Shown piece by piece: positions 52,074 through 60,682 of a stretch of 64,000 bases of DNA. The translations under genes and the position numbers were made by a program. The DNA is taken from contig NZ_PRDB01000001.1 of the NCBI RefSeq assembly GCF_002925905.1, positions 744,001 to 808,000 on the forward strand, in the 5' to 3' direction. The notes under the pieces are model-generated. The model did no database searches. It saw nothing but the letters and a program-made list of their open reading frames with translations, and was not told where the DNA came from. The first letter of the stretch is position 1. Each line of letters begins with the position of its first letter. This DNA comes from Klebsiella michiganensis (GTDB lineage Bacteria > Pseudomonadota > Gammaproteobacteria > Enterobacterales > Enterobacteriaceae).

Positions 52074-53099
52074 ATGATGCCTCAATCTGTTCCGAAAACC
52101 GGCCAGCCGAAACGGCGCTTTAACTGGCCAAAAGGGATGCCGCAAATTATTGCGCTGCTGCTGGTACTGGTCGTTGACAGCCTGGTCGCCCCGCATTTCT
52201 ACCAGATCGTGCTCCAGGACGGGCGACTGTTCGGCAGCCCGATAGATATTTTGAACCGCGCCGCACCGGTGGCGCTGCTGGCGATTGGCATGACGCTGGT
52301 TATCGCCACCGGCGGGATTGATCTCTCCGTCGGGGCGGTGATGGCGATTGCCGGCGCAACGGCGGCGTCAATGACCGTGGCGGGGCACAGCCTGACGGTT
52401 GTGCTGCTCGCATCGCTGGGGGCCGGCGCGCTGGCCGGTCTGTGGAACGGCATTCTGGTGGCGGTGCTGAAGATCCAGCCGTTCGTCGCCACGCTGATCC
52501 TGATGGTCGCCGGACGCGGCGTGGCGCAGCTGATCACCTCCGGGCAGATCGTGACCTTTGACTCTCCGCATCTGGCGTGGCTCGGCAGCGGATCGCTACT
52601 GCTGTTCCCGACGCCGGTGATTATCGCGATCGTGACGCTGGTGCTGTTCTGGCTGTTTACCCGCAAAACCGCGCTGGGGATGTTTATCGAAGCGGTGGGG
52701 ATTAACATTCGTGCGGCGAAAAACGCCGGGGTAAATACCCGCATCGTCGTGATGTTGGCCTACGTGCTGAGCGGCGTTTGCGCGGCGATTGCCGGGATTA
52801 TCGTTGCGGCGGATATTCGCGGCGCGGATGCCAATAATGCCGGGCTATGGCTGGAGCTGGACGCCATCCTGGCGGTGGTTATCGGCGGCGGCTCGCTGAT
52901 GGGCGGGCGTTTTAACCTGCTGCTCTCGGTCGTCGGGGCGCTGATTATCCAGGGGATGAATACCGGGATCCTGCTGTCAGGATTCCCGCCGGAGCTTAAT
53001 CAGGTAGTCAAAGCGGTGGTGGTGCTGTGCGTACTGATCGTCCAGTCGCCGCGCTTTATCAGCATACTGAAGGGGATGCGCGGCCATGATAAAACGTAA
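52074..53099 (+). CDS. ytfT: Galactofuranose ABC transporter permease YtfT
   Basis: 341 residues, the E. coli length. The membrane permease of the RbsC/BPD_transp_2 family has 8-10 helices; conserved loop segments are LAIGMTLVIATGGIDLSVGAVMA, KIQPFVATLILMVAGRG and LWLELDAILAVVIGGGSLMGG. It works with YjfF as a heterodimer. It starts 10 bases after ytfR and overlaps yjfF by 14 bases. Confidence 0.96.
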   Translation: MMPQSVPKTGQPKRRFNWPKGMPQIIALLLVLVVDSLVAPHFYQIVLQDGRLFGSPIDILNRAAPVALLAIGMTLVIATGGIDLSVGAVMAIAGATAASMTVAGHSLTVVLLASLGAGALAGLWNGILVAVLKIQPFVATLILMVAGRGVAQLITSGQIVTFDSPHLAWLGSGSLLLFPTPVIIAIVTLVLFWLFTRKTALGMFIEAVGINIRAAKNAGVNTRIVVMLAYVLSGVCAAIAGIIVAADIRGADANNAGLWLELDAILAVVIGGGSLMGGRFNLLLSVVGALIIQGMNTGILLSGFPPELNQVVKAVVVLCVLIVQSPRFISILKGMRGHDKT

Positions 53100-54072
53100 T
53101 TTACCGTTAATGATTACCCTCGCGGTCTTCGTACTGGGATACCTTTACTGCCTGACCCAGTTTCCCGGCTTTGCCTCGACGCGGGTGATCTGCAATATCC
53201 TGACCGACAATGCCTTTCTTGGGATCATCGCCGTCGGCATGACCTTCGTGATCCTCTCCGGCGGGATCGATCTGTCGGTCGGGTCGGTGATCGCCTTTAC
53301 CGGCGTATTTCTCGCTAAAGCGATCGGTTTCTGGGGGATTTCGCCGCTGGTGGCGTTTCCGCTGGTGCTGGTGATGGGCTGCGCCTTTGGCGCGTTTATG
53401 GGCCTGCTTATTGATGCGCTGAAGATCCCGGCGTTTATCATCACCCTCGCCGGGATGTTTTTCCTGCGCGGCGTCAGCTACCTGGTCTCGGAAGAGTCGA
53501 TTCCCATTAATCATCCGGTGTATGACGCGCTGTCAGGACTGGCATGGACCATCCCCGGCGGCGGGCGTCTGAGCGCGATGGGGCTGTTGATGCTGCTGGT
53601 GGTGATCGGCGGAATTTTTATGGCCCACCGCACCCGCTTTGGCAATCAGGTTTATGCCATCGGCGGTAATGCGACTTCGGCGAACCTGATGGGGATTTCC
53701 ACGCGGAGCACGACGATCCGCATTTATATGCTCTCTACCGGGCTGGCGACGCTGGCGGGGATCGTTTTCTCCATCTATACCCAGGCGGGCTATGCGCTGG
53801 CGGGCGTTGGCGTTGAACTGGACGCGATTGCATCGGTGGTTATCGGCGGTACGCTGTTGAGCGGTGGGGTGGGGACGGTTCTCGGCACGTTGTTTGGCGT
53901 CGCCATTCAGGGGCTGATTCAAACCTACATCAACTTCGATGGTACGCTGAGTTCATGGTGGACCAAGATCGCTATCGGTATCCTTCTGTTCATCTTTATC
54001 GCGCTGCAGCGCGGCCTGACGGTGCTGTGGGAGAATCGGCAGAGTTCGCCGGTGACAAGGGTGGGGCACTGA
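53086..54072 (+). CDS. yjfF: Galactofuranose ABC transporter permease YjfF
   Basis: 328 residues (E. coli 331; the C-terminus is three residues shorter). Second permease of the ytfQRT-yjfF importer: IAVGMTFVILSGGIDLSVGSVIAF, KIPAFIITLAGMFFLRGVSYL and VGVELDAIASVVIGGTLLSGG. The start lies inside the end of ytfT, so translation is coupled. A hairpin without T-tract follows (54082-54108). Confidence 0.96.
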   Translation: MIKRNLPLMITLAVFVLGYLYCLTQFPGFASTRVICNILTDNAFLGIIAVGMTFVILSGGIDLSVGSVIAFTGVFLAKAIGFWGISPLVAFPLVLVMGCAFGAFMGLLIDALKIPAFIITLAGMFFLRGVSYLVSEESIPINHPVYDALSGLAWTIPGGGRLSAMGLLMLLVVIGGIFMAHRTRFGNQVYAIGGNATSANLMGISTRSTTIRIYMLSTGLATLAGIVFSIYTQAGYALAGVGVELDAIASVVIGGTLLSGGVGTVLGTLFGVAIQGLIQTYINFDGTLSSWWTKIAIGILLFIFIALQRGLTVLWENRQSSPVTRVGH

Positions 54073-54081
54073 TGGAAGGAT

Positions 54082-54108
54082 TTCCCCTCCCGTAAGGCGG
54101 GAGGGGAA
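54082..54108. repeat. G+C-rich hairpin between yjfF and fbp
   Basis: TTCCCCTCCCG and CGGGAGGGGAA are perfect 11-base inverted arms around TAAGG, between convergent genes. There is no clear T-tract on either strand. It resembles the other C/G-rich hairpins in this window (8306, 25927, 50514) and may protect or end transcripts. Confidence 0.65.
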
Positions 54109-54116
54109 GAGGCGGG

Positions 54117-55115
54117 TTACGCGTCCGGGAACTCTTTAATAAAGTTTTCGACGTCTTCAACCATATGGTTGTTGCCGACGAAGAAAGAACGGCGCTGATG
54201 CAGGCTTTCCGGGATGATATCCAGAATACGCTCTTTACCATCGCTGGCCTTACCGCCCGCCTGTTCCGCAAGGAACGCCATCGGGTTGCATTCGTACAGC
54301 AGGCGCAGTTTACCGTCCGGGTGGCTGGCGGTGCTCGGATAGAGATAGATGCCGCCTTTAAGCAGGTTGCGGTGGAAATCCGCCACCAGAGAGCCGATGT
54401 AGCGTGAGGTATACGGGCGCTGGGTCTCTTTATCTTCTTCCTGGCAGTGCTTAATGTACTTCTTCACACCCATCGGGAACTTAATGTAGTTACCTTCGTT
54501 AATCGAGTAGGTGTTGCCTTTTTCCGGGAAGCGCATGCGCTCCTGGCACAGGCAGAAGACGCCAAGGGAGGGGTCATAGGTAAAGGCGTGGACGCCGCAG
54601 CCGGTAGTGTAAACCAGCATCGTCGAGGAGCCATACACCACATAGCCCGCGGCGACCTGTCGGTTGCCCGGTTGCAGGAAATCTTCTTCGGTAACGGGGG
54701 TGCCCACCGGCGTGACGCGGCGGTAAATAGAGAAGATCGTGCCAACAGAGACGTTAACGTCGATGTTAGAAGATCCATCCAGCGGGTCCATCAGCACCAC
54801 GTATTTGGCGTGTTCGCATCCTTCAAAGACGACGATCTCATCTTCTTCTTCAGAGGCGATCCCGGCAACAATATCGCGTGCTCGCAGTGCGGCTTTCAAC
54901 TTTTCATTGGCAAACAGGTCGAGTTTTTGCTGAACCTCGCCCTGAACGTTTTCAGCACCGCTGGCACCCAGGATATCGACCAGGCCGGCCTTGTTGATAT
55001 CGCGGTGGATGATCTTGGCGCCTAACTTTATCGCCGACAACAAAGCAGTAAGCTCGCCGGTTGCGTGAGAGAACTCGTGCTGCTTTTCGACAATAAATTC
55101 ACCTAACGTTTTCAT
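54117..55115 (-). CDS. fbp: Fructose-1,6-bisphosphatase class I
   Basis: 332 residues, the E. coli length. It catalyses the gluconeogenic step from fructose 1,6-bisphosphate to fructose 6-phosphate. The Mg site is in ASEEEDE and the signature [51 protein letters not shown] forms the substrate pocket. AGGGAACGGG precedes the ATG. It is convergent with yjfF and divergent from mpl. Confidence 0.98.
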   Translation of the reverse strand: MKTLGEFIVEKQHEFSHATGELTALLSAIKLGAKIIHRDINKAGLVDILGASGAENVQGEVQQKLDLFANEKLKAALRARDIVAGIASEEEDEIVVFEGCEHAKYVVLMDPLDGSSNIDVNVSVGTIFSIYRRVTPVGTPVTEEDFLQPGNRQVAAGYVVYGSSTMLVYTTGCGVHAFTYDPSLGVFCLCQERMRFPEKGNTYSINEGNYIKFPMGVKKYIKHCQEEDKETQRPYTSRYIGSLVADFHRNLLKGGIYLYPSTASHPDGKLRLLYECNPMAFLAEQAGGKASDGKERILDIIPESLHQRRSFFVGNNHMVEDVENFIKEFPDA

Positions 55116-55290
55116 AACCCGTTCCCTGCATGTTTATGTGAAGTAAAACGAACATAACAATCTTAACAAAGAATAAAAAAAGTTCGCACTGGTGAATCGC
55201 GCCAGCAAAATACGGATTCGCCTGAAATGCATTTCTTTCCCCCCCAACATCCCGGTAAACTGTGCTTCAGATAAGAGAAGGAAATGACGA

Positions 55291-56664
55291 ATGCGCATTC
55301 ATATTTTAGGAATCTGTGGCACGTTTATGGGGGGGCTGGCGATGCTGGCGCGTTCCCTCGGTCATGAGGTAACGGGGTCGGATGCGAACGTCTATCCGCC
55401 AATGAGTACCCTGCTGGAAAACCAGGGAATTGAGTTAATTCAAGGATATGATGCCAGCCAGCTGGATCCGCAGCCGGACCTGGTGATCATCGGTAACGCA
55501 ATGACGCGCGGAAACCCGTGCGTGGAAGCGGTGCTGGAAAATAATATCCCTTACATGTCCGGTCCCCAGTGGCTGCACGATTTCGTGCTGCGCGATCGCT
55601 GGGTGCTGGCGGTTGCCGGAACGCACGGAAAAACCACCACTGCCGGCATGGCGACCTGGATCCTCGAAGCCTGCGGCTACAAGCCGGGCTTTGTTATCGG
55701 CGGCGTTCCGGGCAACTTCGATGTTTCCGCGCGCCTCGGCGACAGCCCGTTCTTCGTGATTGAAGCCGATGAATACGACTGCGCTTTCTTCGATAAACGT
55801 TCCAAATTTGTTCATTACTGCCCGCGCACGTTGATTCTCAATAACCTTGAATTCGACCACGCGGACATCTTTGACGATCTAAAAGCTATCCAGAAGCAAT
55901 TTCATCATCTGGTGCGTATTGTGCCGGGCAAAGGCAAGATTATCCTGCCGGAGAACGACATCAATTTGAAGCAGACGATGGCGATGGGCTGCTGGAGCGA
56001 GCAGGAGCTGGTTGGCGAACAGGGGCACTGGCAGGCGAAAAAGCTCACCACCGATGCTTCCTCCTGGGAAGTGTGGCTGGACGGCGAGAAAGTCGGCGAA
56101 GTGAAGTGGGCGCTGGTCGGCGAGCATAATATGCATAATGGCCTGATGGCCATCGCCGCCGCCCGGCATGTCGGCGTGCTGCCTGCCGATGCGGCCAACG
56201 CGCTGGGCAGCTTTATCAACGCCCGCCGCCGTCTGGAGCTGCGCGGCGAAGCCAACGGCGTGACCGTATACGATGATTTCGCCCACCACCCGACGGCGAT
56301 TCTGGCGACCCTGCAGGCGCTACGCGGCAAAGTTGGCGGTACCGCGCGTATTCTTGCCGTGCTTGAACCCCGTTCTAACACCATGAAAATGGGCATTTGC
56401 AAAGACGACCTGGCGCCGTCTCTCGGTCGCGCGGACGAGGTCTTCCTGCTGCAGCCGCAGCATATCCCGTGGCAGGTTGCTGAAGTGGCTGATGCTTGCG
56501 TACAGCCTGCGCACTGGAGCGCCGATGTCGATGCGCTGGTGGATATGATTGTTAAAACCGCCCATCCTGGCGACCACATTCTGGTGATGAGCAACGGTGG
56601 ATTTGGCGGCATTCATCAGAAGCTGCTCGATAAGCTGGCGAAAAAAGCCGAGGCGGCCGAGTAG
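55291..56664 (+). CDS. mpl: UDP-N-acetylmuramate:L-alanyl-gamma-D-glutamyl-meso-diaminopimelate ligase Mpl
   Basis: 457 residues, the E. coli length. This Mur-ligase-family enzyme recycles the murein tripeptide by joining it to UDP-MurNAc with ATP. MRIHILGICGTFMGGLAMLARSLGHEVTGSD is the N-terminal Rossmann segment, AGTHGKTTTAGMATWIL the ATP loop, and EADEYDCAFFDKRSKFVHY and DDFAHHPTAI typical Mur motifs. AGAAGGAAATG precedes the start. A terminator lies 15 bases downstream. Confidence 0.98.
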   Translation: MRIHILGICGTFMGGLAMLARSLGHEVTGSDANVYPPMSTLLENQGIELIQGYDASQLDPQPDLVIIGNAMTRGNPCVEAVLENNIPYMSGPQWLHDFVLRDRWVLAVAGTHGKTTTAGMATWILEACGYKPGFVIGGVPGNFDVSARLGDSPFFVIEADEYDCAFFDKRSKFVHYCPRTLILNNLEFDHADIFDDLKAIQKQFHHLVRIVPGKGKIILPENDINLKQTMAMGCWSEQELVGEQGHWQAKKLTTDASSWEVWLDGEKVGEVKWALVGEHNMHNGLMAIAAARHVGVLPADAANALGSFINARRRLELRGEANGVTVYDDFAHHPTAILATLQALRGKVGGTARILAVLEPRSNTMKMGICKDDLAPSLGRADEVFLLQPQHIPWQVAEVADACVQPAHWSADVDALVDMIVKTAHPGDHILVMSNGGFGGIHQKLLDKLAKKAEAAE

Positions 56665-56679
56665 GCTATTCTCCTCGTT

Positions 56680-56712
56680 TATCCGCCCTCCGCGTGAGGG
56701 CGGATAGTTTTT
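56680..56712 (+). terminator. Rho-independent terminator after mpl
   Basis: The 11-bp stem TATCCGCCCTC/GAGGGCGGATA (56680-56690, 56696-56706) with loop CGCGT is followed by GTTTTTG. It separates mpl from the acetyltransferase gene. Confidence 0.9.
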
Positions 56713-56728
56713 GTGGCCAGGAGGGTTC

Positions 56729-57274
56729 ATGTTGAATTCAGAAAGAGTGACCTCTACCGATTCCGCGCATTTTCCCGCGCTTGATGCGCTGTACGGCAGG
56801 GCCTTCCCGTGGCACGAGCAGCGTGAAGCCGAGGCTAAGCAGCAGGCGCTTGATAATCCGCATTATGAACTGGAAGCCTGGTTCGATGATGGCCAGTTTA
56901 TTGGCCTGAGCGGCTGCTGGCGGTTTGCTGACTATCGCTACGTTGAACATCTGGCCATCGACGATACCTTGCGATCGCGCGGCTACGGCAAGCGGCTGTT
57001 AGCTGAAATACTTCAGCGCGCGCCGCTGACCGTTCTGGAAATCGATCCGCTGACCAGCGAAGTTGCCCATAAGCGCCTGCGCTTTTATGAAACCATGGGC
57101 TTTTGCGCGAACCCCTGGGCGCATCGCCATCCGACCTATCATCAGGGCATCGCCGATCATGAACTGATCGTGTTGAGCTATCCGCTGCCGATTAATGAGG
57201 CGCAGTACCAGCGCTTTGCGCAGGATTTGCGTTTGGTGGTCATGGAGCAGGCTGGCGCGGTCAAGGTTTTGTAG
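56729..57274 (+). CDS. GNAT-family N-acetyltransferase, substrate unknown
   Basis: 181 residues from the ATG right after AGGAGG (spacing only four bases; a TTG one codon later would be better spaced). A GNAT fold has the acetyl-CoA loop in LRSRGYGKRLLAEIL (Arg/Gln-x-x-Gly-x-Gly/Ala pattern) preceded by the strand YVEHLAID, and the C-terminal RLRFYETMGFCANPWAHRHP. I cannot name the substrate. It is the first gene of the block that is absent between mpl and yjgA in E. coli. Its TAG stop codon is part of the first REP of the following array. Confidence 0.85.
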   Translation: MLNSERVTSTDSAHFPALDALYGRAFPWHEQREAEAKQQALDNPHYELEAWFDDGQFIGLSGCWRFADYRYVEHLAIDDTLRSRGYGKRLLAEILQRAPLTVLEIDPLTSEVAHKRLRFYETMGFCANPWAHRHPTYHQGIADHELIVLSYPLPINEAQYQRFAQDLRLVVMEQAGAVKVL

Positions 57275-57796
57275 CCCGGACAAGGCGCGTCAAGCGCCGC
57301 CTCCGGGAAGCAGCGCGCAATGTCATCTCCGCTTTTTTCCCGGCTCGCGCTGCGCTTGGCCGGGCTACGGGTTCAGCGCCGTCTGCGGGCCGGTAGCCCG
57401 GACAAGGCGCGTCAAGCGCCGCCTCCGGGAGGCAGCGCGCAATGTCATCTCCGCTTTTCTCCCGGCTCGCGCTGCGCTTAGCCGGGCTACGGGTTCAGCG
57501 CCGTCTGCGGGCCGGTAGCCCGGGTCAGGCGCGTCAAGCGCCGCCTCCGGGAAGCAGCGCGCAATGTCATCTCCGCTTTTCTTCCGGCTCGCGCTGCGCT
57601 TAGCCGGGCTACGGGTTTACCGTCGTCTGCGGGCCGGTAGCCCGGGTCAGGCGCGTCAAGCGCCGCCTCCGGGAGGCAGCGCGCAATGTCATCTCCGCTT
57701 TTTTCCCGGCTCGCGCTGCGCTTAGCCGGGCTACGGGTTCAGCGCCGTCTGCGGGCCGGTAGCCCGGGTCAGGCGTTACGCCGCAACCCGGGATGG
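57271..57796. repeat. Tandem REP/BIME array: four exact 122-base units plus a partial fifth
   Basis: Units start at 57271, 57393, 57515 and 57637 and a truncated one at 57759, a constant 122-base period. Each unit has a REP (GTAGCCCGGACAAGG..., 37 bases) and an inverted REP (CCCGGCTCGCGCTG...GGGCTAC, 30 bases), separated by AGCAGCGCGCAATGTCATCT-type spacer and followed by a 25-base linker. Units differ at only a few positions (GACAAGG/GGTCAGG, AAGC/AGGC, TTTTTT/TTTCTC). The array fills the 536-base gap between the convergent GNAT and epimerase-like genes; nothing else is there. Confidence 0.95.
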
Positions 57797-57810
57797 GCTC
57801 AAAGCTTACG

Positions 57811-59019
57811 CTACTCCTTCGCGATAGGCGTTTCGTTTTCCGCCACTTTGGTATCGCCCTGAATGGCCGCGATTTTCTTCTCCACGTCGGCAACCTGCTC
57901 GCTGCTGTGCAGCAGCGTATAGGTCAGATCAAACTGGGTGCTTGCCCCGGGCTGAAGCTGCTTAACGCGTTTTTGCTCGCGCTCGATGGTTACCGGATAG
58001 GCGTAGCTGGTACCCGGCTCAATACCGGTCACGTAACCCTGTTTCTCGGTATCGGTGTTTTTCCACAGCGTCAGCACCGGCAGCTGGCGGGTATCAAACT
58101 GAATCGATGCCCCTTTGTCGCCGGCTTTGTTGACCACGGCGGCCAGCGTTTGATGATTTTCGTCCGCCAGCGGCTGCATGTTAAACACCATTTCATCGAA
58201 ACCTTTGGTTGGACCGGCGTAGGTTTGCCAGGTTTTTAAGCCGGCTTTGGCGTAGTCATTGAACGGGCTGATGCTGGCGATCGGCGCCATAAAGCGGGCC
58301 CCCTCTTCGAGGATCGGCTTGCCAAAGTTGCTGTGATAGATAATCTGATAGTCATGCGGATAGTCAGCATGGTTGGTTAAGACATCGTGCAGGCTGAAGC
58401 TGTTGCTGCCGGGTACATAGCGCAGCTCGGTCATGGTCTGCAGATCCGCTTTCTTAAACGTGCTCTCCTTCACCAGCCCGCGAACGCGAATTTCATACGG
58501 CGCGGTGTCCGCGACTTCCACTTCCACCTGTGAAGCCGGCGTGTTGCCGACTTTACCGTGCAGGGTATAAATCTGCCCGTCTGCGGTTACCGGGTGGCCG
58601 GTCCATTCATAGCCGCAGCGCACCATCATTTCATTGAAGCCTTCCAGCCAGCCCAGCCCGTTGCGGCTTTCGAGGTTAATAAAGGCCGGGTTGACCACCT
58701 CTTTTACCGGTGAGTCCCAGCCCATCCGTGAACCAAAACCTTCGATTTTCAGCAGATTCATGCCGCGAGTCGGGCTCAAGGTAATCGTCAGGCCGTCTTT
58801 GCTGTGGATCACGAGGATTTTGCTGCCTTCCTGTTTCCCGCCGTGAAGGACTTTTTGCTCAATGCTGAAGTTATGATCTTTTATCTTCAGCTGGTCGCTG
58901 GTTATCTGCCAGTTTCCTTTATCCATACCGCTTTCAGCGCTTGTCAGCACCCATGTTTTCGCGACTACAGGCCCAGAAACAAGCATAGCGATTGCTGTTA
59001 AAGCTAATGTTTTTTTCAT
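57811..59019 (-). CDS. Periplasmic aldose-1-epimerase-like (DUF4432-type) protein
   Basis: 402 residues. A clear signal peptide (MKKTLALTAIAMLVSGPVVA) means export. The mature protein looks like the galactose-mutarotase beta-sandwich: LTITLSPTRGMNLLKIEGFGSRMGWDSP, then RCGYEWTGHPVTADGQIYTLHGKVGN with a conserved His, and a late Glu in GIEPGTSYAYPVTIERE where the epimerase catalytic base is expected. Family DUF4432 proteins are of unknown sugar specificity. AAGGG precedes the ATG. It lies in the same direction as the dehydrogenase genes but 326 bases away. Confidence 0.8.
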   Translation of the reverse strand: MKKTLALTAIAMLVSGPVVAKTWVLTSAESGMDKGNWQITSDQLKIKDHNFSIEQKVLHGGKQEGSKILVIHSKDGLTITLSPTRGMNLLKIEGFGSRMGWDSPVKEVVNPAFINLESRNGLGWLEGFNEMMVRCGYEWTGHPVTADGQIYTLHGKVGNTPASQVEVEVADTAPYEIRVRGLVKESTFKKADLQTMTELRYVPGSNSFSLHDVLTNHADYPHDYQIIYHSNFGKPILEEGARFMAPIASISPFNDYAKAGLKTWQTYAGPTKGFDEMVFNMQPLADENHQTLAAVVNKAGDKGASIQFDTRQLPVLTLWKNTDTEKQGYVTGIEPGTSYAYPVTIEREQKRVKQLQPGASTQFDLTYTLLHSSEQVADVEKKIAAIQGDTKVAENETPIAKE

Positions 59020-59345
59020 TTTTTAACCCTTTTGCTGAATCGATTGTGTTGCTGATGCAGGGAATTTAGTTGTAAGTGGATTATGAAAATGTGAAGTGTC
59101 TCACCTGGTGAGAAAACGGCCGTTTTTATATTTTTAAATGAGATTTAAATCGCTTTTTTTAAGTAATTATAAAAGTTGTTGCTAAAAAAATGTGAATCAA
59201 GATGATTTTAGCTTTAACGATTCAGCTATTACTGGCTACGGCTATGATGAAGCCTTTAGAAACGACAGGGCCGCCGGGCTTTGGTGGCCCAGGCGGCTCT
59301 GGTTGAAGCGGCTTTACCGTTTAAAAAAACGCAGCGGGGAGGTTA
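59020..59345. promoter_or_regulatory. Intergenic region upstream of the epimerase-like gene
   Basis: This 326-base gap has no gene I can support. The first 170 bases are A+T-rich and should hold the promoter of the epimerase-like gene. An imperfect hairpin (AGGGCCGCC...GGCGGCTCT, about 59267-59300) lies 46 bases downstream of the alcohol dehydrogenase and may end its transcript, although its T-tract is weak. Confidence 0.45.
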
Positions 59346-60488
59346 TCAAGCGCCGTAGAACGCTTTGGTATAGAGCCCTTTGACATCCTGAACGGACGGA
59401 TAGTTAGGATTCGTTAATGTGCAGGGATCGTCAACGGCATGGTGACTCATTCTGTCGAGGACGTTCACAAAGGTGATTTCATTGATTTCAACTTCGCCGC
59501 ACTGGCTTAGCGTTTTCGGCACGCCCAGACGTTGATTCAGCGCGTTGATCGCTTCAATCAGGTTTTTGATGCCTAACGCCGCTTCCAGCTGACGGTATTT
59601 TTTGGTGAACTTCGCATTATATTGAATGATATAAGGCAGCATAATCGCGTTTGCCAGACCGTGGGTAATACCAAACTCGCCGCCAATCTTGTGCGCCATT
59701 GAATGAACTAACCCCAGCGAGGCGTTGGTGAAGGCGATTCCCGCCAGCGCAGAAGCATTGTGCATATGCATGCGGGCGTTTAAATCATCAGGTGAGCGCC
59801 AGGCGATTTCCAGATACGTAAACACCAGCCGAATCGCTTCTACCGCATAGGGGTCAGTAAACGAGTTGGCCGCGGTGGACACATAGGCTTCAATGGCGTG
59901 GGTCAGAACGTCCATTCCGGTATGAACGGTAACGTGCGGCGGCATTTTTGCCGGAATGGTGGGGTCGAGAATGGCGATATCCGGTACCAGATCGGCGGCA
60001 ACAATCGGGTATTTGATATGATTTGCCGTGTCGGTGATCACTGAAAATGCGGTGATCTCAGAGGCGCTGCCGCTGGTGGAAGGGATCGCCACAAATCGGG
60101 CTTTATTGCGTAGCGCCGGAATGGAACCGACCGGAAGAATATCCTCGAACTTCAGCTGCGGATGCTCGTAGAAACACCACATCACTTTTGCGGCATCAAG
60201 CGCGGAGCCGCCGCCAATCGCCACTATCCAGTCCGGTTCAAAAGCCTGCATCGCTTTTGCGCCGCGCCAGACGGTTTTAATGGACGGATTGGGTTCGACA
60301 TTATCGATAATAATGCACTCCATACCCGCTTTATTAAGTTCGCTGACGGCTTTATCCAGAAAGCCAAAACGCTTCATGGAACTTCCGCCAGTGACTAACG
60401 CGGCTTTTTTGCCGCTCAGCGTGGAAAGATGTTCTAAAGCATTTTCGCCATAAATAATACTGCGAGGAATTGAGAAGGCCTGGGTCAT
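59346..60488 (-). CDS. Iron-type (group III) alcohol dehydrogenase
   Basis: 380 residues from MTQAFSIPRS, with GGAG at the right distance upstream; an ATG four codons earlier is less likely. An N-terminal NAD-binding domain with GGGSALDAAK (residues 92-101) is followed by a helical metal domain. The metal ligands Asp193, His197, His262 and His276 have the same spacing as in lactaldehyde reductase FucO. Substrate unknown; probably a short-chain alcohol or hydroxy acid. It follows the methylmalonate-semialdehyde dehydrogenase gene after 194 bases, so it may interconvert an alcohol and the semialdehyde that enzyme oxidises. Confidence 0.88.
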   Translation of the reverse strand: MTQAFSIPRSIIYGENALEHLSTLSGKKAALVTGGSSMKRFGFLDKAVSELNKAGMECIIIDNVEPNPSIKTVWRGAKAMQAFEPDWIVAIGGGSALDAAKVMWCFYEHPQLKFEDILPVGSIPALRNKARFVAIPSTSGSASEITAFSVITDTANHIKYPIVAADLVPDIAILDPTIPAKMPPHVTVHTGMDVLTHAIEAYVSTAANSFTDPYAVEAIRLVFTYLEIAWRSPDDLNARMHMHNASALAGIAFTNASLGLVHSMAHKIGGEFGITHGLANAIMLPYIIQYNAKFTKKYRQLEAALGIKNLIEAINALNQRLGVPKTLSQCGEVEINEITFVNVLDRMSHHAVDDPCTLTNPNYPSVQDVKGLYTKAFYGA

Positions 60489-60617
60489 AGGAAACTCCAT
60501 TTAATATTAAGGATTTTTTTAGTGTGCATTCGTCATTTACGATTCAGCGACACGTGCAGAGTAAAAAAATCGAATTAATGCTCCAGATATTGCTGAAGCA
60601 ATATCTGGAGGGAGTTG

Positions 60618-60674
60618 ACCGTCATACTTCGAGCGGCTGGTGCGTTGACTGCAACTTGAATTATTTGGGGTATT
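60618..60674. repeat. Internally deleted ERIC remnant
   Basis: ACCGTCATACTTCGAG at the left and CAACTTGAATTATTTGGGGTAT at the right match the two termini of an ERIC element, but the central 70 or so bases are missing. A perfect hairpin CCAGATATTGCT/AGCAATATCTGG lies just left of it (about 60582-60608) and may be the terminator of the dehydrogenase gene at its right. Confidence 0.7.
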
Positions 60675-60682
60675 AGCGGCGT

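Noticed and set aside
57271-57796. CRISPR array
   Set aside because: The period is regular, but the whole 122-base unit is repeated; there are no unique spacers and each unit is a pair of inverted REPs.
57195-57893. Open frames of 94-107 codons inside the REP array
   Set aside because: They arise because the repeat is G+C-rich and 122 bases long; no start signals and repeated peptide content.
59192-59383. 63-codon frame with GTG start ending inside the alcohol dehydrogenase gene
   Set aside because: There is no Shine-Dalgarno sequence, it overlaps the convergent gene's end, and the sequence is low in recognisable features. A small real protein cannot be excluded.
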